Shown: piece after piece, positions 1 to 12,609 of the stretch
Position numbering within the stretch: the stretch's first letter is position 1
Layout: each line of letters starts with the position of its first letter
Assembly (NCBI GenBank): GCA_032821775.1
Contig: JAVLRN010000001.1
Location: 3,782,001 to 3,846,000, forward strand
DNA length: 64,000 nucleotides
Direction of reading: 5' to 3'
DNA from: Sanguinoderma infundibulare
Lineage: Eukaryota; Basidiomycota; Agaricomycetes; Polyporales; Polyporaceae
The notes under the pieces: model-generated
What the model saw: only the letters and a program-made list of their open reading frames with translations
The model's database searches: none
What the model was told of the DNA's origin: nothing
Program-made: the position numbers and the translations under genes

Positions 1-1377
1 CATGCCGCCGTTCATGTTCATGCCCGCGCCGGGCATCATCCCCCCACCGCCAGGCCCGCCCGCGCCCGCGCCGGCCATGACGGCGGTCGCGCCTGCCATG
101 ACCATCGTGCGGACCTCGGGGGGCAAGCCGATGAGCTGGTCTTCGGACATCCCAGCGAAGTTCTGTTTTGAGGTTGTTAAGAAAGAAGAACGGGCTCAGC
201 ATTCGGGGTGCGAGGGGAGCTGAAAGACGAGGTGTACGATACGCACGAGGACGTTGGACTTGAGCATGCCCGCGATGTCTCCGAGCTCGCGCCGGCGGTA
301 GCAGAACGCTTCCCATGAGAGCTCGTCGAAGCCGTAGTTGAACCAGTCGCTGAGGTCCGAGCCCGGTCGCCGCCACGGCTTCTCCGCCAATGCGTTCAGA
401 TCTACTTCTAGTATCGAGCGCCCGTCAAACGTTCCGGGGACGGAGGGGTTTATTGACGGGTGTGATGGCGGAGCCGTTGCGGCTGGAAGGGTATTAGGGT
501 CTGGGCCAGCATCCTTCGTGGCTTCCTTGTCGCCTTCTGCGACCTTTTCAGTCGAACCAGGGGTTGCGGTGACTGAAGGGACCGAGGATTGCGTGCTCTG
601 AGAGGAAGGCTGGGGTGTAGAGGAAAGCTTGGTGACACCACCTCGTTCTCTGGGAGTGTACTCGGTAGTGAGGGAAGGTTGTGGTGGCGGTGGTGCTGTT
701 CACAAGACATGAGGGACGGGTGTTGGGTTGCAAAGATGAACGTACCTCTTTGTGGCGTTGCAAACGTCGCGCTGGTTGGGCGGCCAGCGGCCTGCCTCTG
801 ATGTCTGGGTAGGGAAGAATGTTGGAGAAAGGACGAGCAGCATGGTTATGTTTATGTTGGCGTACCGGAAGTCCAGGGAACGTGATTGGGGCTCCTCCAT
901 GATAATCTCAACATCCTACCAGATAGGCAGTTGTGACGACGATCTATGCAATAGAACGGGAGAGGACGCACATCGTCTTCACTGTCATCCTCCTCTTCAT
1001 CCTCCTCCGCCCCGTTTTCCGCGGGTTCGACGTCGCCACTGGCTTCGTCTGCAACTTGCTCTTCGAGCTTCGAGACCAGACTTTGAGCGATGGATTGCGT
1101 TTGCTCGACCGATATTCTACCGCAGCGCTGCATGAGAGGGCTGACGACGTGGGCCAGTGTGAATAGCGGACTTACGGTTGTGGCACTGAAGATCACACCG
1201 GTTGGAGAGGTATCATGAGAATTTCCATTGTGCTCAAAAGAAGGCAGTACAAGAAGGGTGGCAGGGCTCGAAGGCCCTCTCGTTTCCGACCTGACTCTCA
1301 CCAGATGTCTGTACTGCTGGCTGCACCGGCTCATCCGCATTCGAGTCTCCGTAGAGGTAGCTGTCGTCGTCATCCAT
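1..1377 (-). CDS. FIP1: Fip1-like pre-mRNA 3'-end processing factor, 3' end cut by the window
   Basis: Fip1 is a subunit of the cleavage and polyadenylation factor that tethers poly(A) polymerase to the pre-mRNA. The start is set at 1377 (MDDDDSYLYGDSNADE), an acidic N-terminus typical of the family. An acidic exon near 980-1130 reads into a DVEII-type motif across a short intron around 910-970. The diagnostic Fip1 motif follows at about 300-380 (EKPWRRPGSDLSDWFNYGFD, then LSWEAFCYRR). Further on a Gly/Met/Pro-rich tail (MSEDQLIGLPPEVRTMVMAG) runs off position 1, so the C-terminus is missing. At least five exons are needed. The exon joins between 600 and 900 were not fixed exactly. It is divergent from SYO1 with a 420-bp shared upstream region. 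Family assignment is firm. Confidence 0.88.
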
Positions 1378-1797
1378 GCTGAAGGAAGAGATCAGCTAAA
1401 TTCGTGCATGACTAGAAACAATGCGCACCTGGTATGTGTGGACCAAACCTCGGAGAGAGACTACACGAAACGGAGCAAACGCTGGAGAGCGGAGGAGAAG
1501 CGTTCTGCCAACAAGAACACCGGGCGCCTACCACACCACAGGTGAATAGGCGCACGTGATCTCGATCTTGGAAATTTCGCGCGCGTTCCGTCCGTGCTCC
1601 TTGGCTTGTACTCTCTTCGCAAAGGCAAAGCACAATCTCTACACCTCTCGGACGATCAGGAATACCTGGGTCTGTTGCTCGTTTACTGCCGGCGCGTGCT
1701 TGCTGGACGACCAGCCTCACCAGTTCTCACATCTCCACCTCGCGACATCCCCACAGACTTCGCACACTGGATCTCTGCGCGCGGAACCTCTATCGTC
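1378..1797. promoter_or_regulatory. Shared divergent upstream region of FIP1 and SYO1
   Basis: A 420-bp interval separates the two divergent start codons. I see no TATA box and no recognisable factor site. Short open frames here are chance. Confidence 0.5.
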
Positions 1798-4700
1798 ATG
1801 GGCAAGTCTCAGAAGAAGCGAAATATGCGCAGGCATAACCCCATGCGAGTGCCAGACTCGCATTTGCCAAAAGGACTCGCGTCCGCGTCCGCTTCCTCTT
1901 CCAAAAGCGAGGCAATCCTCCCTATCATACAAAAAGTGAGTCGTGTTTTGAGTAATAAATAGATCAGGCCTGTCGCTCCTGCTGCATTACGAACGGGATC
2001 AGTACGTTCCCCTGTTTTTGCGTACCACTTTACCAGAACCAGAGGTTCGTTTCAGACTCGGATGCAGTATCAGCTGCCCGTACATTGGTATAGGTGGTAT
2101 CGGCAGTATCCAGGCACTACGTATTGTACCCCCGCTCGATTGCTGAGTCGCGAGCATCAGAGATGGGCCATGTTCTTCCTTTCACTTCCAAAGAATAGTT
2201 CCCTGCCAAATTCCTGCCGCTAAACATAGCCCTTCGCTCCAATTATTCGTCGTCCGCATGCTAATGTTGCTCCAATCCAGCTAGAGAGCGTCGACGCCGC
2301 AGAACGGAAATGGGCATGCGTTGCGGTGTCTAACCTCATCCAGAACGATTCTTCCACGCGGCGGCTGTTGCAGGGCAAGAACATCGTTGGCGCGCTGATT
2401 ACCCGTCTCTCGGACAGTGAAGAGGAGGTCGTGGTAGAAGCGACCGGGTCCTTGCGGTGAGTATGTTACCAACGCGGGCAGACTGGATACCGTAACATGC
2501 TTGTGAATTTACAGGAACCTGTGTATTGACGGAGGCTTTGACATTTGCGCTGAGATGTACAACAAGCACATATTGGCGCCACTCCAAACCTTCGTGCCCA
2601 AGGTATTCAACGAGAACACTTGCTTGGAGACAATCTGACGGACATTCAATATCCGCCGTACCAGATATCGACTACTCTGTCGCAATTTCTGGCATCTCCA
2701 AAAACTGCGCCTGAGAACGCGCAGAGACTCGTGTATGACTTTGCGGAGAATGTGATAACGATCCTCTGGTGCCTTTCGTAAGTGCACGGTCGTCGTCTTC
2801 TGCCGCGATGCGTCCCTTGAACTGATGAAGACCAGAGAGACCTCGAACAAGGCCTTGAACGCAATTAACCAGATGTCACTTGTGCCTTTCTTGATGTCCT
2901 TCCTCGCAGCCAGAGATAAATTGCCGCTGTCAACCGTGACTTCTGCCGGTGGGTACTCCGCCACCCGTGTCCCAGTGCGAATATTTCTGATACTCACAAG
3001 GTCCCCATGGAAATAGCACAGTGCTTGTATATCTTGACAGACGAGAACCATCCCATCATCGAGGAAGTGCGCTCGAATGCGGAGTACACGGCATGTCTTC
3101 TCGCGATCGTGCGTACAACGGGCACCGCGGCGAAAACGAACGGAAAAGCGAAGGACACGTCAGATACCCGAGCTGACTCCCTCCGTGTCCTCTCCTGTGG
3201 TACGTTATCTTGTCTGTGACGCAGTTCTTTCTGATGTCGCTAAGAGGTCTATAGGTATTCTCAGAAACGTCTCGCCTATCCCCCCACCTTCTATTGCCGC
3301 AGCAGTAGATCTCGACCGGGATGTCGTTCTGCCGACTCTGGAACCGATACTAAGTTCAATAAACTTGGAAGAAGCATCACAGGCGGCACAGCATGCCATC
3401 GACAACCAGGTAAGTAACTTCCACCGTTACAATGCTGTCACGCTCGACATTTACGTCTTTAGGAATCAATACCGCAACTCGAAAATCTGTCACTAAAACA
3501 CACACCAAAATCAGATCACAAGACGGCTTCTGAGCTAGAGCTTGAGCGACTGGAGACGCAGCTGCGGACGGTCCAGCTCGCTCTGGAGATTCTCACTGGC
3601 ATGTGTGCCACACTACCCGACCCGGAGGTTTTCGGTGGTGCGACCGATGCGAACGGTCAAGATGAGAACGAAGGTGCGTCGGTCGCGAGCCGCGGCGCGT
3701 CGAGCCCCTTCCTCCACATTCATGCTCACACACTCACCCTCTTTCGTCATCACGCGACGTTGAACTGCAGACGATGAGGGCGACGAAGATATGGCTGCCG
3801 CCCAGGACATCGATATGACGATCGACAACGCCGACTCTTCGCCGGCCGCGCAGGGCGACGCGCCCAAACCTCCCGCCTTCTTCACCACCCTCGTCGCTCC
3901 GGTGCTCAGGCTCGTGCAGCCGGCACCGCTCTCGTTCCCTCCCTCGGATGGCCCATCCGCGCACCCGCCCACGACCTCGGCGCTCGGTGCGATTCACGTC
4001 AGCGCGCTCGAGTGCCTGAACAACATCTTCCTTGCCATGGCGACCTCGCTCGGTGGCCGGCCCTCAGGCCTCGCGCCCGAGAACGGCCGGACGGTCTTCG
4101 ACGCCGTCTGGCGCGCGCTCGGGGCGGTGGGCACGGACCTCTCCGGCGCGGGTCAAGAGCGGCGGCGCGCCATATGGGACACGGGCGTGGGCGTGCTCTG
4201 GGGCGTCGGTAACGTCTGGAAGGGCGCGCTCGTCCCGACGGAGGAGCACGTCCAGGTCCTCACGCAGTTCTGCGGCGCCACGACGGACGCGGCCGCGCAG
4301 GTGAAGGCGATCGGCGCCCTGGAGTGCCTGGCGCAGCACCCGGAGTCGGTGGACGCGAACCGGGTGAGTGCTGCCGTCGTCGTTGCTACGAACGCAATCT
4401 CAGATGATGACCCTCTGCCCCTTGATGGTTTCCTTTTCGGCCGTCCTCTGCTCTCGTCCATACCTGACGTCCGCGGGATCGCTCGGCTAACCTCGTGTGT
4501 TTTTCTGTCATGCCTCTCACCTTCAGGCGATCTCCTCGTATCTCCTGTCGCTCCTCCCACCATCAGCGAGCCCGCCGACGCCGACGGAGCCGCTCCTGCA
4601 GGCCGTTTCGGCGCTGATCGATATCTACTCGGACGAGACGCTGGCGTACGACGTAAACTTCAGGTCAGGGCGCTACCTCGACGCGCTCGTGCAGTCCGCC

Positions 4701-4826
4701 GAGGGGGTCCGGAGGGCCGTGCGCGGCATCGATCGCAAGAAGGAGCGCGAGCTGCGCGTGCGCGGCGAGGAGGTGCGCGACAACCTCGTCGCCTTCGTCC
4801 AGTACCGGCGCGGGCTCAAACTTTGA
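1798..4826 (+). CDS. SYO1: Syo1-type symportin (HEATR3 family)
   Basis: Syo1 binds nascent ribosomal proteins uL18 and uL5 and carries them together into the nucleus for 5S RNP assembly. The start at 1798 opens with the conserved MGKSQKKRNMRRHNPMRVPD. Hand-spliced exons are 1798-1935, 2281-2456, 2515-2602, 2665-2777, 2836-2948, 3017-3199, 3255-3409, 3463-3673, 3771-4363 and 4527-4826. They sum to 2070 nt (689 aa), in frame throughout. ARM-type repeats begin with SVDAAERKWACAAVSNLIQN. An acidic loop (DDEGDEDMAAAQDIDM, around residue 395) separates N-terminal ARM from C-terminal HEAT repeats, as in the known Syo1 architecture. The first intron is 345 nt, far longer than its neighbours. A ribosome-biogenesis role fits UTP14 and eL40 elsewhere in the window. 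Confidence 0.92.
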
Positions 4827-5731
4827 GCCACCTGAGGTTGGCTTGAGGTTCGAAAATTCGAGGGTCGGGTCAACGGTTTTTGCCAAATCCCGATCGAAAT
4901 TTGACTTTTTGGCTTCGCGACTGTGGTAGTCCTTGTCACCGTGTATGTACCCGTACTTGCCAGCCGGTGTCCAATTTACTTGCCCGACGACCACCATGCC
5001 TTTCTCGGGGCGGATCGCCACGATGGGTCGTTCCGCTTTTGGTGGCCTCGGGCAGCGCGTTCCGCGGCCCAGGTACGGTAATCACGCCACGCGCTACTTG
5101 CCGCCAGAGCAGTGGGATCTGACCTGGAAGATCGCTGATTGCGCTGTCGATTGAATGGAGAGAATGGAATGGATAATAATAAAATCAGATGTATGAAATG
5201 TCGCGAGGATTTAATTGATTAATTTGGAGGGAAACCGAGCGTGGTGGCGTTTGCGTCGGCCACAATATTTCCTGGCCTCGTGGCTGTCTGTCGTCTGTAT
5301 TGGGAGCGCCCCTCCGAGTCCGGTCGATCGATTGAACTGACAAGGACTCAGTCATGCACAAGGCCACATGTCCACGCGATTAAACGGCGCACGATGACGT
5401 CGACAATACGCGCAGACGCGAGTCCGAAGACGTACTACTCGGGAAGCATCGAAGGCCGTGCGGACGAGAACGCTGAGAAAGAGCATGTCTAGGGCACTTC
5501 TGGATCGGCGACATTAGCGGTCGAGAACCCTCGCGCGCAGGGCACCCAGGACGGCCCTTCGGACTGCCGCCCGATTGGTGAGCGCACCCGAGCTAAACGG
5601 AAGCGAGCCGCCGTGGAGCGAGTGCGAGTCTTGTGTTGGGGGGCGGTGGAGCACATAAGCATCATGGGACGCGACGCGTCGAGCCCGTACCGAGATGTCC
5701 GCTCCGCATGCATTGAGTCATACGAGGCTGA
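4827..5731. other. Intergenic, between the 3' ends of SYO1 and the 5732-6577 gene model
   Basis: No convincing coding signal is visible on either strand. A short AT-rich patch near 5165-5225 (AATAATAATAAAATCAG) could serve SYO1 3'-end formation. Confidence 0.4.
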
Positions 5732-6577
5732 TCATGGCGCGAAACCGCGCGGTGCTGGTGACAAACCCCACACGCAATGAAACTGGCTTGGCAGGCAGAA
5801 GGGAGAAATAAGGCTGCGCTGCGAAGGCGAAGTTGCTGCTTGATCGAGAACCGTGGCCGCATTTCTCGGAGCTAGCTTCGTCATAAAGCTTGTTCGATCG
5901 TTCGGTGTAGCTTTGAGAACCTGGAGAGAGCCTAAATGTATTAGCGAGGGACGGCTGTACTCAGCAGGAAGAAAAGAGGATACGGACCGGAGCTTTGTTT
6001 AATTACCCCGACATTCCCATCATGCGATGTAATGTCACCCTCAAACACGCAACCGATTGTTGACTGTGGTTCCACAGATGCAGATGACCGGATGGAAGCG
6101 AAGGATTCGAAGCGGCCCCACTCAGAGACGGGCTCAATGCACTGTATCTCGATCTGCGTTAACTCCGTGTGACCGACGGCCATTCTTCTGCAGAATTAGC
6201 TCGGTAGTCGTATATGGTGGGGAGGTACACTCACCTCCGTTGAGCTGTGTCCAAGAGGGTCTGTCGTGCGAGACACGTCGTCTCCCAGAACGTCATTCGA
6301 CAGAGGCAGGCGGGCCTCGAGGAATCCTCCCATGGCATACTAGTATGCTTGATACCTTCGCAACTTCCTTGGAGTATCAAACTTCGACTCCGGGATCTTC
6401 GCGTTTCAAAGTGCTTCTCGAGGGACTTTCCCATAGAGATATTCGGTGCCCAGGAGTGAAAAATGACCGTTAACTCCTGCATGAATCAATATTGTGTACT
6501 TGACTCGATGGAAGGGGGAGAATCAACAAACCTCCGTTACTTACCGGGGCCTCCGCTATGCGCAGCAGTTGTATCAT
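5732..6577 (-). CDS. Possible four-exon orphan protein, 224 aa
   Basis: I do not recognise this protein. The model comes from splice logic alone: exons 6545-6577, 6235-6476, 5988-6187 and 5732-5931. The donors are GTAAGT, GTGAGT and a weaker GTCCGT; the acceptors are GCAG, GCAG and TTTAG. The three joins have phases 0, 2 and 1, all match, and the exons sum to 675 nt ending in TGA. The start reads MIQLLRIAEAP. The best protein-like stretch is in exon 3 (HTELTQIEIQCIEPVSEWG). There is no domain, signal peptide or membrane segment. A competing frame in exon 2 (YAMGGFLEARLPLSNDVLGD) also looks protein-like, so the model may be wrong in that exon. It is divergent from the TPX2-like gene. Confidence 0.35.
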
Positions 6578-6700
6578 TAGTTCAATTGAGACTCTTCAGC
6601 GGCCAACTCTCTGGATCGAGAATAGGCACTCAGAAGCAGCACAGACGAGACCAAGGTCGAGGCTAAGTCGAGGATTCCTCCGAGCAAAAGGCGACGGGGT

Positions 6701-6746
6701 CACGTGAACGAGAGACGCGTCTGATTCTCACGGTTGAGAGACGCGT
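6701..6746. promoter_or_regulatory. CACGTG plus two ACGCGT (MCB-type) sites upstream of the TPX2-like gene
   Basis: CACGTG lies at 6701-6706 and ACGCGT at 6715-6720 and 6741-6746. Each ACGCGT sits inside a near-identical GAGAGACGCGTCWGA block, 26 bp apart. ACGCGT is the core site of fungal MBF, which drives G1/S transcription. The cluster is about 290-330 bp upstream of the TPX2-like start and also upstream of the divergent 5732-6577 model. Function is inferred from known MBF biology. Confidence 0.5.
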
Positions 6747-7032
6747 CAGAGCGGGTGGCTGTCGTCCGAGACTCAGACTTGACTCTCCTCCGCTTCTCCC
6801 GAACGCTCGCCTCTCCAACCTTTCCTCCATCGTTTACCTTCCAGACACCATCAAGGCTCGCCCAGACACACAGTCAGCCGTTAACTCACGCAACCACAAC
6901 CTCCACACCCTTACTCCGGACTTGTCTATCAAACCTCCGGTCGAAGATTCAGCATTTCCCGTCATCTCGGGTAGGAACTTGCGCGTTTCTGCTGCCAACA
7001 ATTCCTAACATCACTGCTGTTCTGCAAACGGT

Positions 7033-10000
7033 ATGTCCAGATCCATCATGGGGGAACTGAGTCTACGCCATATTCCCGACCTATCCGATGCTTCTGGCAT
7101 CGGCGATTTCTCCGACTCCTCCTTCCAGATCCCTGCGGCAGCTCGCCATGCCGACGATTTGCTTCTCGCCGACGACACCATCGATTTCTTCAACAACGTC
7201 AATGACACACTCAGCACCCCCGCGCCTCCCAAACCGCCCGTACAACGACCGCTTACCCTCGCAGAGCTTACTCCTCGCTCGAAACCTGCGCGCGCAGCAC
7301 CCGTGCGATCATCCCTCCGACCCCGTCCTGCGGTAGCTACTCCCTATAGAGCCCACGTTGCCCGAGAACTCTCCACGGCACTGTCCGACGACCTCTCGCC
7401 GTTCCGTAATCGCGACCCTTCATTCCAACTCCCCTCTTCGCAGCCACATGATGGCAGCGACCTCCTTATGATGGACGATGGAGACAATTTCCTGTCCCAA
7501 GAACAGCCCTCCATTCATGCCAGTCCACCACGCGCTCCCAGCTCCCCAACTCTATGTCAATTAACACCCGGGCCAGCCCCACGGTCACACATGAGCGTGA
7601 CGCCCGGTGATCCAACGCCGCAACCTCTATTTGTCGAACCGGTGCCGCCTGTAGAGAGTTATACGACCAAAGCCGTGCAAGGTTCCCCGCAGGCCGTTTC
7701 TCCTAGCCGCACGCTCGACCCTGTACCGGTCGTTGGTATCCCGACCACGTCGGAGTCCGTACCAGTGGGAACAGACCCAGTGAACCCGGGTAGCCCTTCC
7801 AAGAAAGGGAAAGCCAAGGCACTTTCCAGAACAACTCCCACAGAACGACAGAAGAAGGCCCCTGGTGGTGGCGACAAGCCGAAGCGAAAAAGGGTACAAA
7901 ATAATTCCTTTCCTGTTAGAACATATGGTTTGAGCGGTTCTTGACTCGGTCTCTCATTGGTTCTCCAGGTAACTCCCGGTGCATCAAGCTTGAAGCCTGC
8001 CAAACTCAAACCCTTGGCTGCGACCTTGGCTCGTCGACTCTCATCTTCGGGCAAGAAGCCTGCTCTCACACTCCGCCGTCGCCCCTTGCAGGGCGGTCGT
8101 TCATCCACATCTGCCGCGGGTTCTAGCGGTTCGGTGGCGGCGAAAGTCAACCAGGCAAACGTTCCCACCGCGCGCATTGATGTCAAACCCTTCCGGAGCG
8201 GCGGATTGGCCAATGCTCTCATCTCTTTCGGGCAGAGGATGATCGAAAATGCGCAAAGGTCAGCGCAGTCCTAATAATCCTGCCCTGTGCCTGACCGGAA
8301 CCGTTGAACAACCTAGCTCACACAACACAACGCCGGGGCAGAGCGTGGAAGCGGCAGATGAGCATGGAAACGAGGTGCCGCAAGTGCCTTCGGCTGCTGT
8401 TAATGCAACGATGGCGTCGTCTGCGCATTCGGAAGATACTCTTCTAGCATGCGAAGATGAGCATCCGGTCGACGTTGAGCAGTGCGCGCAACCCGCCACA
8501 CACCGGAATTACCTGACGCTGTCGCAACTGTCTCCGCGGAAACCTGGTGCAGCCGACTCCCCAACGACCAGGTTCGACTCGCCTAATACCCAAGAAGCGC
8601 TCCCACCCGTCCTCAATCAACCAGTCGCGCTCTCATTCTCATCCTCGGAGCATCAAGAGCGTCGTCCACCTTCCCCAATGCGTACGTCTGTCAAGCGCCC
8701 TGCCTCGCCTCCCGAAGCGCTTCCGACGCACCAGCGCAAGTGGGGCAAGACCGTATCCGAACGCCTGGAGCCCTCCTTCTCAAAGGAGCTCAGGCCCCGC
8801 AAGGCTACCCTGCAACCCTCGCGAGCGAAGAACGTCCCGGCGGTTTGCCCCTCAGGTTCTGGACCCTCGTCTCGTACACGGCGCGCCGTGTCTGGCACCG
8901 CAAAGTCGTCGACCGAGGCCACCGAAGGCGCGGATCGCGCTGCGAAGCCCAGCGGCGCCGTGCGTAGACCCGGATTGAAGTCGTTGCGGCCCTTGTCTCG
9001 GTCAAAGAATGTTCCTGGTGGGGTTGACGGGGGTGATCCTGCGGTGCAGGCCACAGTTCGTTCGGCATCTACCACGACGTCGGCCCAGGGCAGCTGTAAC
9101 GCCGCCTCCTCAAACTCGGCCGACAACAACAGCAGATCAGGGCACTCTGCCAGGGAAAACACTACCGACGGAGAGGAGCATCTCACGGAAGGGCGCAGGC
9201 CCGGCCGCTCAAACTCAACGAGTGTCGACAGACCGGTGCGTGCACTTTGCTTCATCAGGTCGAGTGGTAATTTTCTTCTCGCATCTTTACGGCCGCGTCG
9301 TTTTTGCTCGGTTTCGGGATGTGATTCTACCCACCCCACCGCGTACGATGCCTTTACGGTAAGGCACCGCCGCTGTCGGGCTTCGCACTCGAGACCCGTC
9401 TCAATTACCCTGATGGGGCATTGCACATAGCCGAACACCGACTGTCTCCGCAAAGAGGCGTGTGCGTGTCCGTGCTGCTCATGACTATATGCGGGAGCCC
9501 AGGGTCGCAACCAATTTAATCGCCCTAGCGCATCTAACTCTATCATCTCCCATCTCGTCGCGCATCGAATTAACTTGCGCGCCCCCGGCCGTCGAGAGAA
9601 CAGATTGCTAATGCTGCTCTGCTTCTAGCCTGCAAATTTACCTTCCGCCAAGCCCACGAGACCGCATGAGTTCACGTTCGCTACGTCGACCCGCATGCAG
9701 ACCCGTACGAAGACGGCGGCGGCTGCAGCGCATGTCGACGACAAATCCGCCGGGCCTGACGCCAGCACAAATGCCAACGCTCCGCCTCTCAAGCGCTCCC
9801 GTCACGGTGTAGCAGCTTACGCGATCCCGGACTTCAAGGCACTGCACGCTGCACACGACTCGGTCATGTCCACCCGGCGGGCGGACGTCCAGCCGACGGT
9901 GCCGGTCGGGTTCGCCTTCGCGACGGACGCGCGGCTGCAGGAGCGGGAGAGGTTCGAGGAAGGGCGGCGTGCGCGCGAACTTGAGCTCGAACGGCAGGCC

Positions 10001-10186
10001 GAGGACCGCAGGCGGCAGCGGGAGCTCGAGGAGGAGGCGGAGGTCCGGGAGCTCAGACGGCGCGCTGTGCCCAAGGCGAACGAGGTGCCCGAGTGGTACA
10101 CGTTCGCGCCGAAGAAGGCCAAGCTCGGTGCTTCCGCTGCTGCTGCGACGGCACCACCACCAGATGGTGCCGCTGGGAATATGTGA
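7033..10186 (+). CDS. TPX2-family spindle assembly factor (TPX2 C-terminal domain protein)
   Basis: TPX2 proteins bind microtubules and activate Aurora kinase during spindle assembly. Exons 7033-7893, 7969-8258, 8317-9235 and 9629-10186 sum to 2628 nt (875 aa), in frame. The last exon carries the TPX2-like module: HEFTFATSTRMQTR, then DFKALHAAHDS, PVGFAFATDARLQERERFEE, and a long Arg/Glu-rich helix ending in a PEWY-type motif. The middle is basic, Ser/Pro-rich and disordered, with repeated LTLAELTPR or LTLSQLSPR motifs. The N-terminus has a DDTIDFFNN patch that could be an Aurora-binding segment, which is my inference only. A second in-frame Met at 7048 is an alternative start. The 393-nt last intron may hide a small exon. 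MCB-type sites lie upstream. Confidence 0.75.
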
Positions 10187-11898
10187 ACGTGGCGCTTCGC
10201 ACCGCGTCGAGCCCCGGAGTCGGCGCCCACATTTTCGTTCAGATTCAGGTTCAGGTTCACGGAGGCGGAGCGCGGAGCGGAGCAGAAGGAGAAGAAGATG
10301 GGTGGATCATCGAAGCGAGTCCGAGGGCCTAGGTCGTGCGACCCAGCCAAGGCGTCCCTCAGGGACCCACGGGAGTCTGCGTTGGTTCTGTCGTCGGCTA
10401 ATGCCAGTCGTGCTTCGGACATATCATAGGTCGAGGCCGTTCAAACAGGCAGGGAAGCAGATGCGAGCGGCCGATGCCAGGGGATGTGCGAGGGCGGCGG
10501 GGCCACTCCTCGCGTCCGCCGCCACGGCGCACAACGATCACACCAGAGCCGTAAGGGAGCGCAGGGGATAATGATGGTGCACGTTACCGCGAGTCTTTCG
10601 CCGGCCAGCTGACAGCTTCGCCGTCTTTGGAGTTTGCAACACGTCGTGTTTATTTGGGCCAGCATTCGACGTTCCAGCGTCCTGCACGATCGTGTCGGCC
10701 ACTCGGTCACGGCCGGTGTGTTCTGTCATGGTGATAGTGCTCTGTATGTCCGGGCCTTGGGGACAACGTGCGTCCCATTATCTAAATGCAGCATACTAAT
10801 ATTCCGTGCGGCTCGGCGATTATACATGCGCCTGCCGCACCCCCTCGAACTCGTCGACAGCGCGACACCTGGCCGAGGTTCGAACCAAACGAACATTGCT
10901 GTGGTTTTTCGGCGGCAAGTGGCGAATCGCGCATTGCGCAGCGCCGTTGCTTCTTTCTGATCGAGGGTATAGGTATGTATGGCTAGGATCAACTGTACGG
11001 TGCGCGCCCGTCGACGTCGACGTCAACAGTGAGTAAATATCACGATACGGGACTGAATGCGCCATGGTCACCTGGAGGGCCCGACCTTATCGTCGGAGGC
11101 TGATAGTGCTAGTGCGGTCTCGGGCGAACTGTTCGCTCATAGGGGCACTTGCACAGCCTGAGAGGCCCTGCACTTTGTATTGGCGTAGTCAGCCCGCTCT
11201 CGCTCTCGCTCTCTCTCTCTCCACGATCAAGCTAAGACAACCAAGCCGACACCAAGCCAGGTCTCGAAGCGTGGGGCTCAGCTCGTGTGATCAGCGAAGG
11301 TCGGGCCAAGGCCAGGTGTTCAGGACCGTGCAGGTATATGTATATGAATCTCGAACCTATCGGTGGTGTGAGGATATCGCGGAATTTACATAGGTCCAAG
11401 GCCCAGGAGTTCAGGACGAACGTCGGCCGGCCGAGCAGGAGAACTGTGCGGCGACACGGCGTACGGACTCGGGTGGCATCTGCGTCACGTCAGTGAATCA
11501 GGATTTCACTGCCAACCCCCATCCGTTCCATCCATCCTGCACGTTCCCCGAGACAGCGGAGCGCGAGCGATGTCGAGTACTACTAGTTCGGGTCCTGTGC
11601 ACCGCGTTCATCGTTGATCTTTTGAAAGGTTTACGTTACTGCCCGCCGTCCAAACCTTTGGTCGTTCTGTCTCGGCCGCCGCCTCCTCTCGCCAAGACCC
11701 CCCGTCCGTGTCTTGGTCGCGTCGCTGGGGGGGGGGGGGCGTTGCGGTGTTGGCGTCCCGAACCCTCCCTCGTTGTTAGCGTTTCGAACCTTCGTAAATG
11801 AAGGATTCAAGTTCGGAGGGACGAACGACTTGGAACCCCAGCATGCAGCTCCCGCAGCCCCGGTGCGCTACGCCCCAGAAATGATGCCGTCACCATGC

Positions 11899-11934
11899 AC
11901 CACGATCAGGACCACGACCAGGACCACGACTAGG
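11899..11934. repeat. Three-copy 12-bp tandem repeat
   Basis: Three adjacent units of ACCACGAYYAGG (11899-11910, 11911-11922, 11923-11934) differ at one or two positions. No gene context was recognised. Confidence 0.9.
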
Positions 11935-12571
11935 ACACGTCGCGTCTTGCGCCAGTGCTCGCCTCGAGGCTCGCGTGCGTGTGCTGGCCCACTCGGAAGA
12001 GTCTCAGACACTCTCAGCGCGAGAGTTACGTCCGGAGGCTGTGCAACTCTGCGGAGTCGCGCCGTGTGTGGCACACGCGTCTTCCCCGAGGCGGGCGGCC
12101 TGCCTGTCGCGTAGCACGAGCAGGCACGATGCGCTCACGAGCGCCGCGCTTGCCATACCGGGCATGTTCGTGATGCGGGTTGCGACCTGGGGCCACATAC
12201 ACGCGAGCTGCGGGGGTGGCGTGCAGACGTCGCGGGGTGTCAGTGGACTCTGGGGGGGGGGTGAGCGGCGAACGTGCGTTGTTTCAGGTGACGCACTGTG
12301 GGCTTGTTCGCTGTTGGAATCAATATGGTCAGCAGGGTCCAGCACTTGGCACTTTTGCGAGGATTAGGTAGTTTACGAGTACTTGCGTCAACGTCTGTTC
12401 TCTTAGCTCACAAACACCATGCATGACCTGCAAAGTCCGAACTCTGTGTAGGTATCCAACAAGTTAATCCGAGTTGCCTGTTTTGCGCTGCGACGTAACT
12501 TGCTAATTTGGAGTGGCCGGGTATGTCAGTACGGGTATTCATGACCCTCACTCAGGCTCTGGGTCGCTGAA

Positions 12572-12609
12572 GTTCGCATAATGGCAGAAGGTTCGCATAA
12601 TGACAGAAG
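12572..12609. repeat. Two-copy 19-bp tandem repeat
   Basis: GTTCGCATAATGRCAGAAG occurs twice head to tail (12572-12590 and 12591-12609) with one mismatch. Confidence 0.9.

Noticed and set aside
10868..10885. GGTTCGAACC resembling a tRNA B box
   Set aside because: The flanks cannot form a T-stem, and no acceptor or anticodon arm is present.
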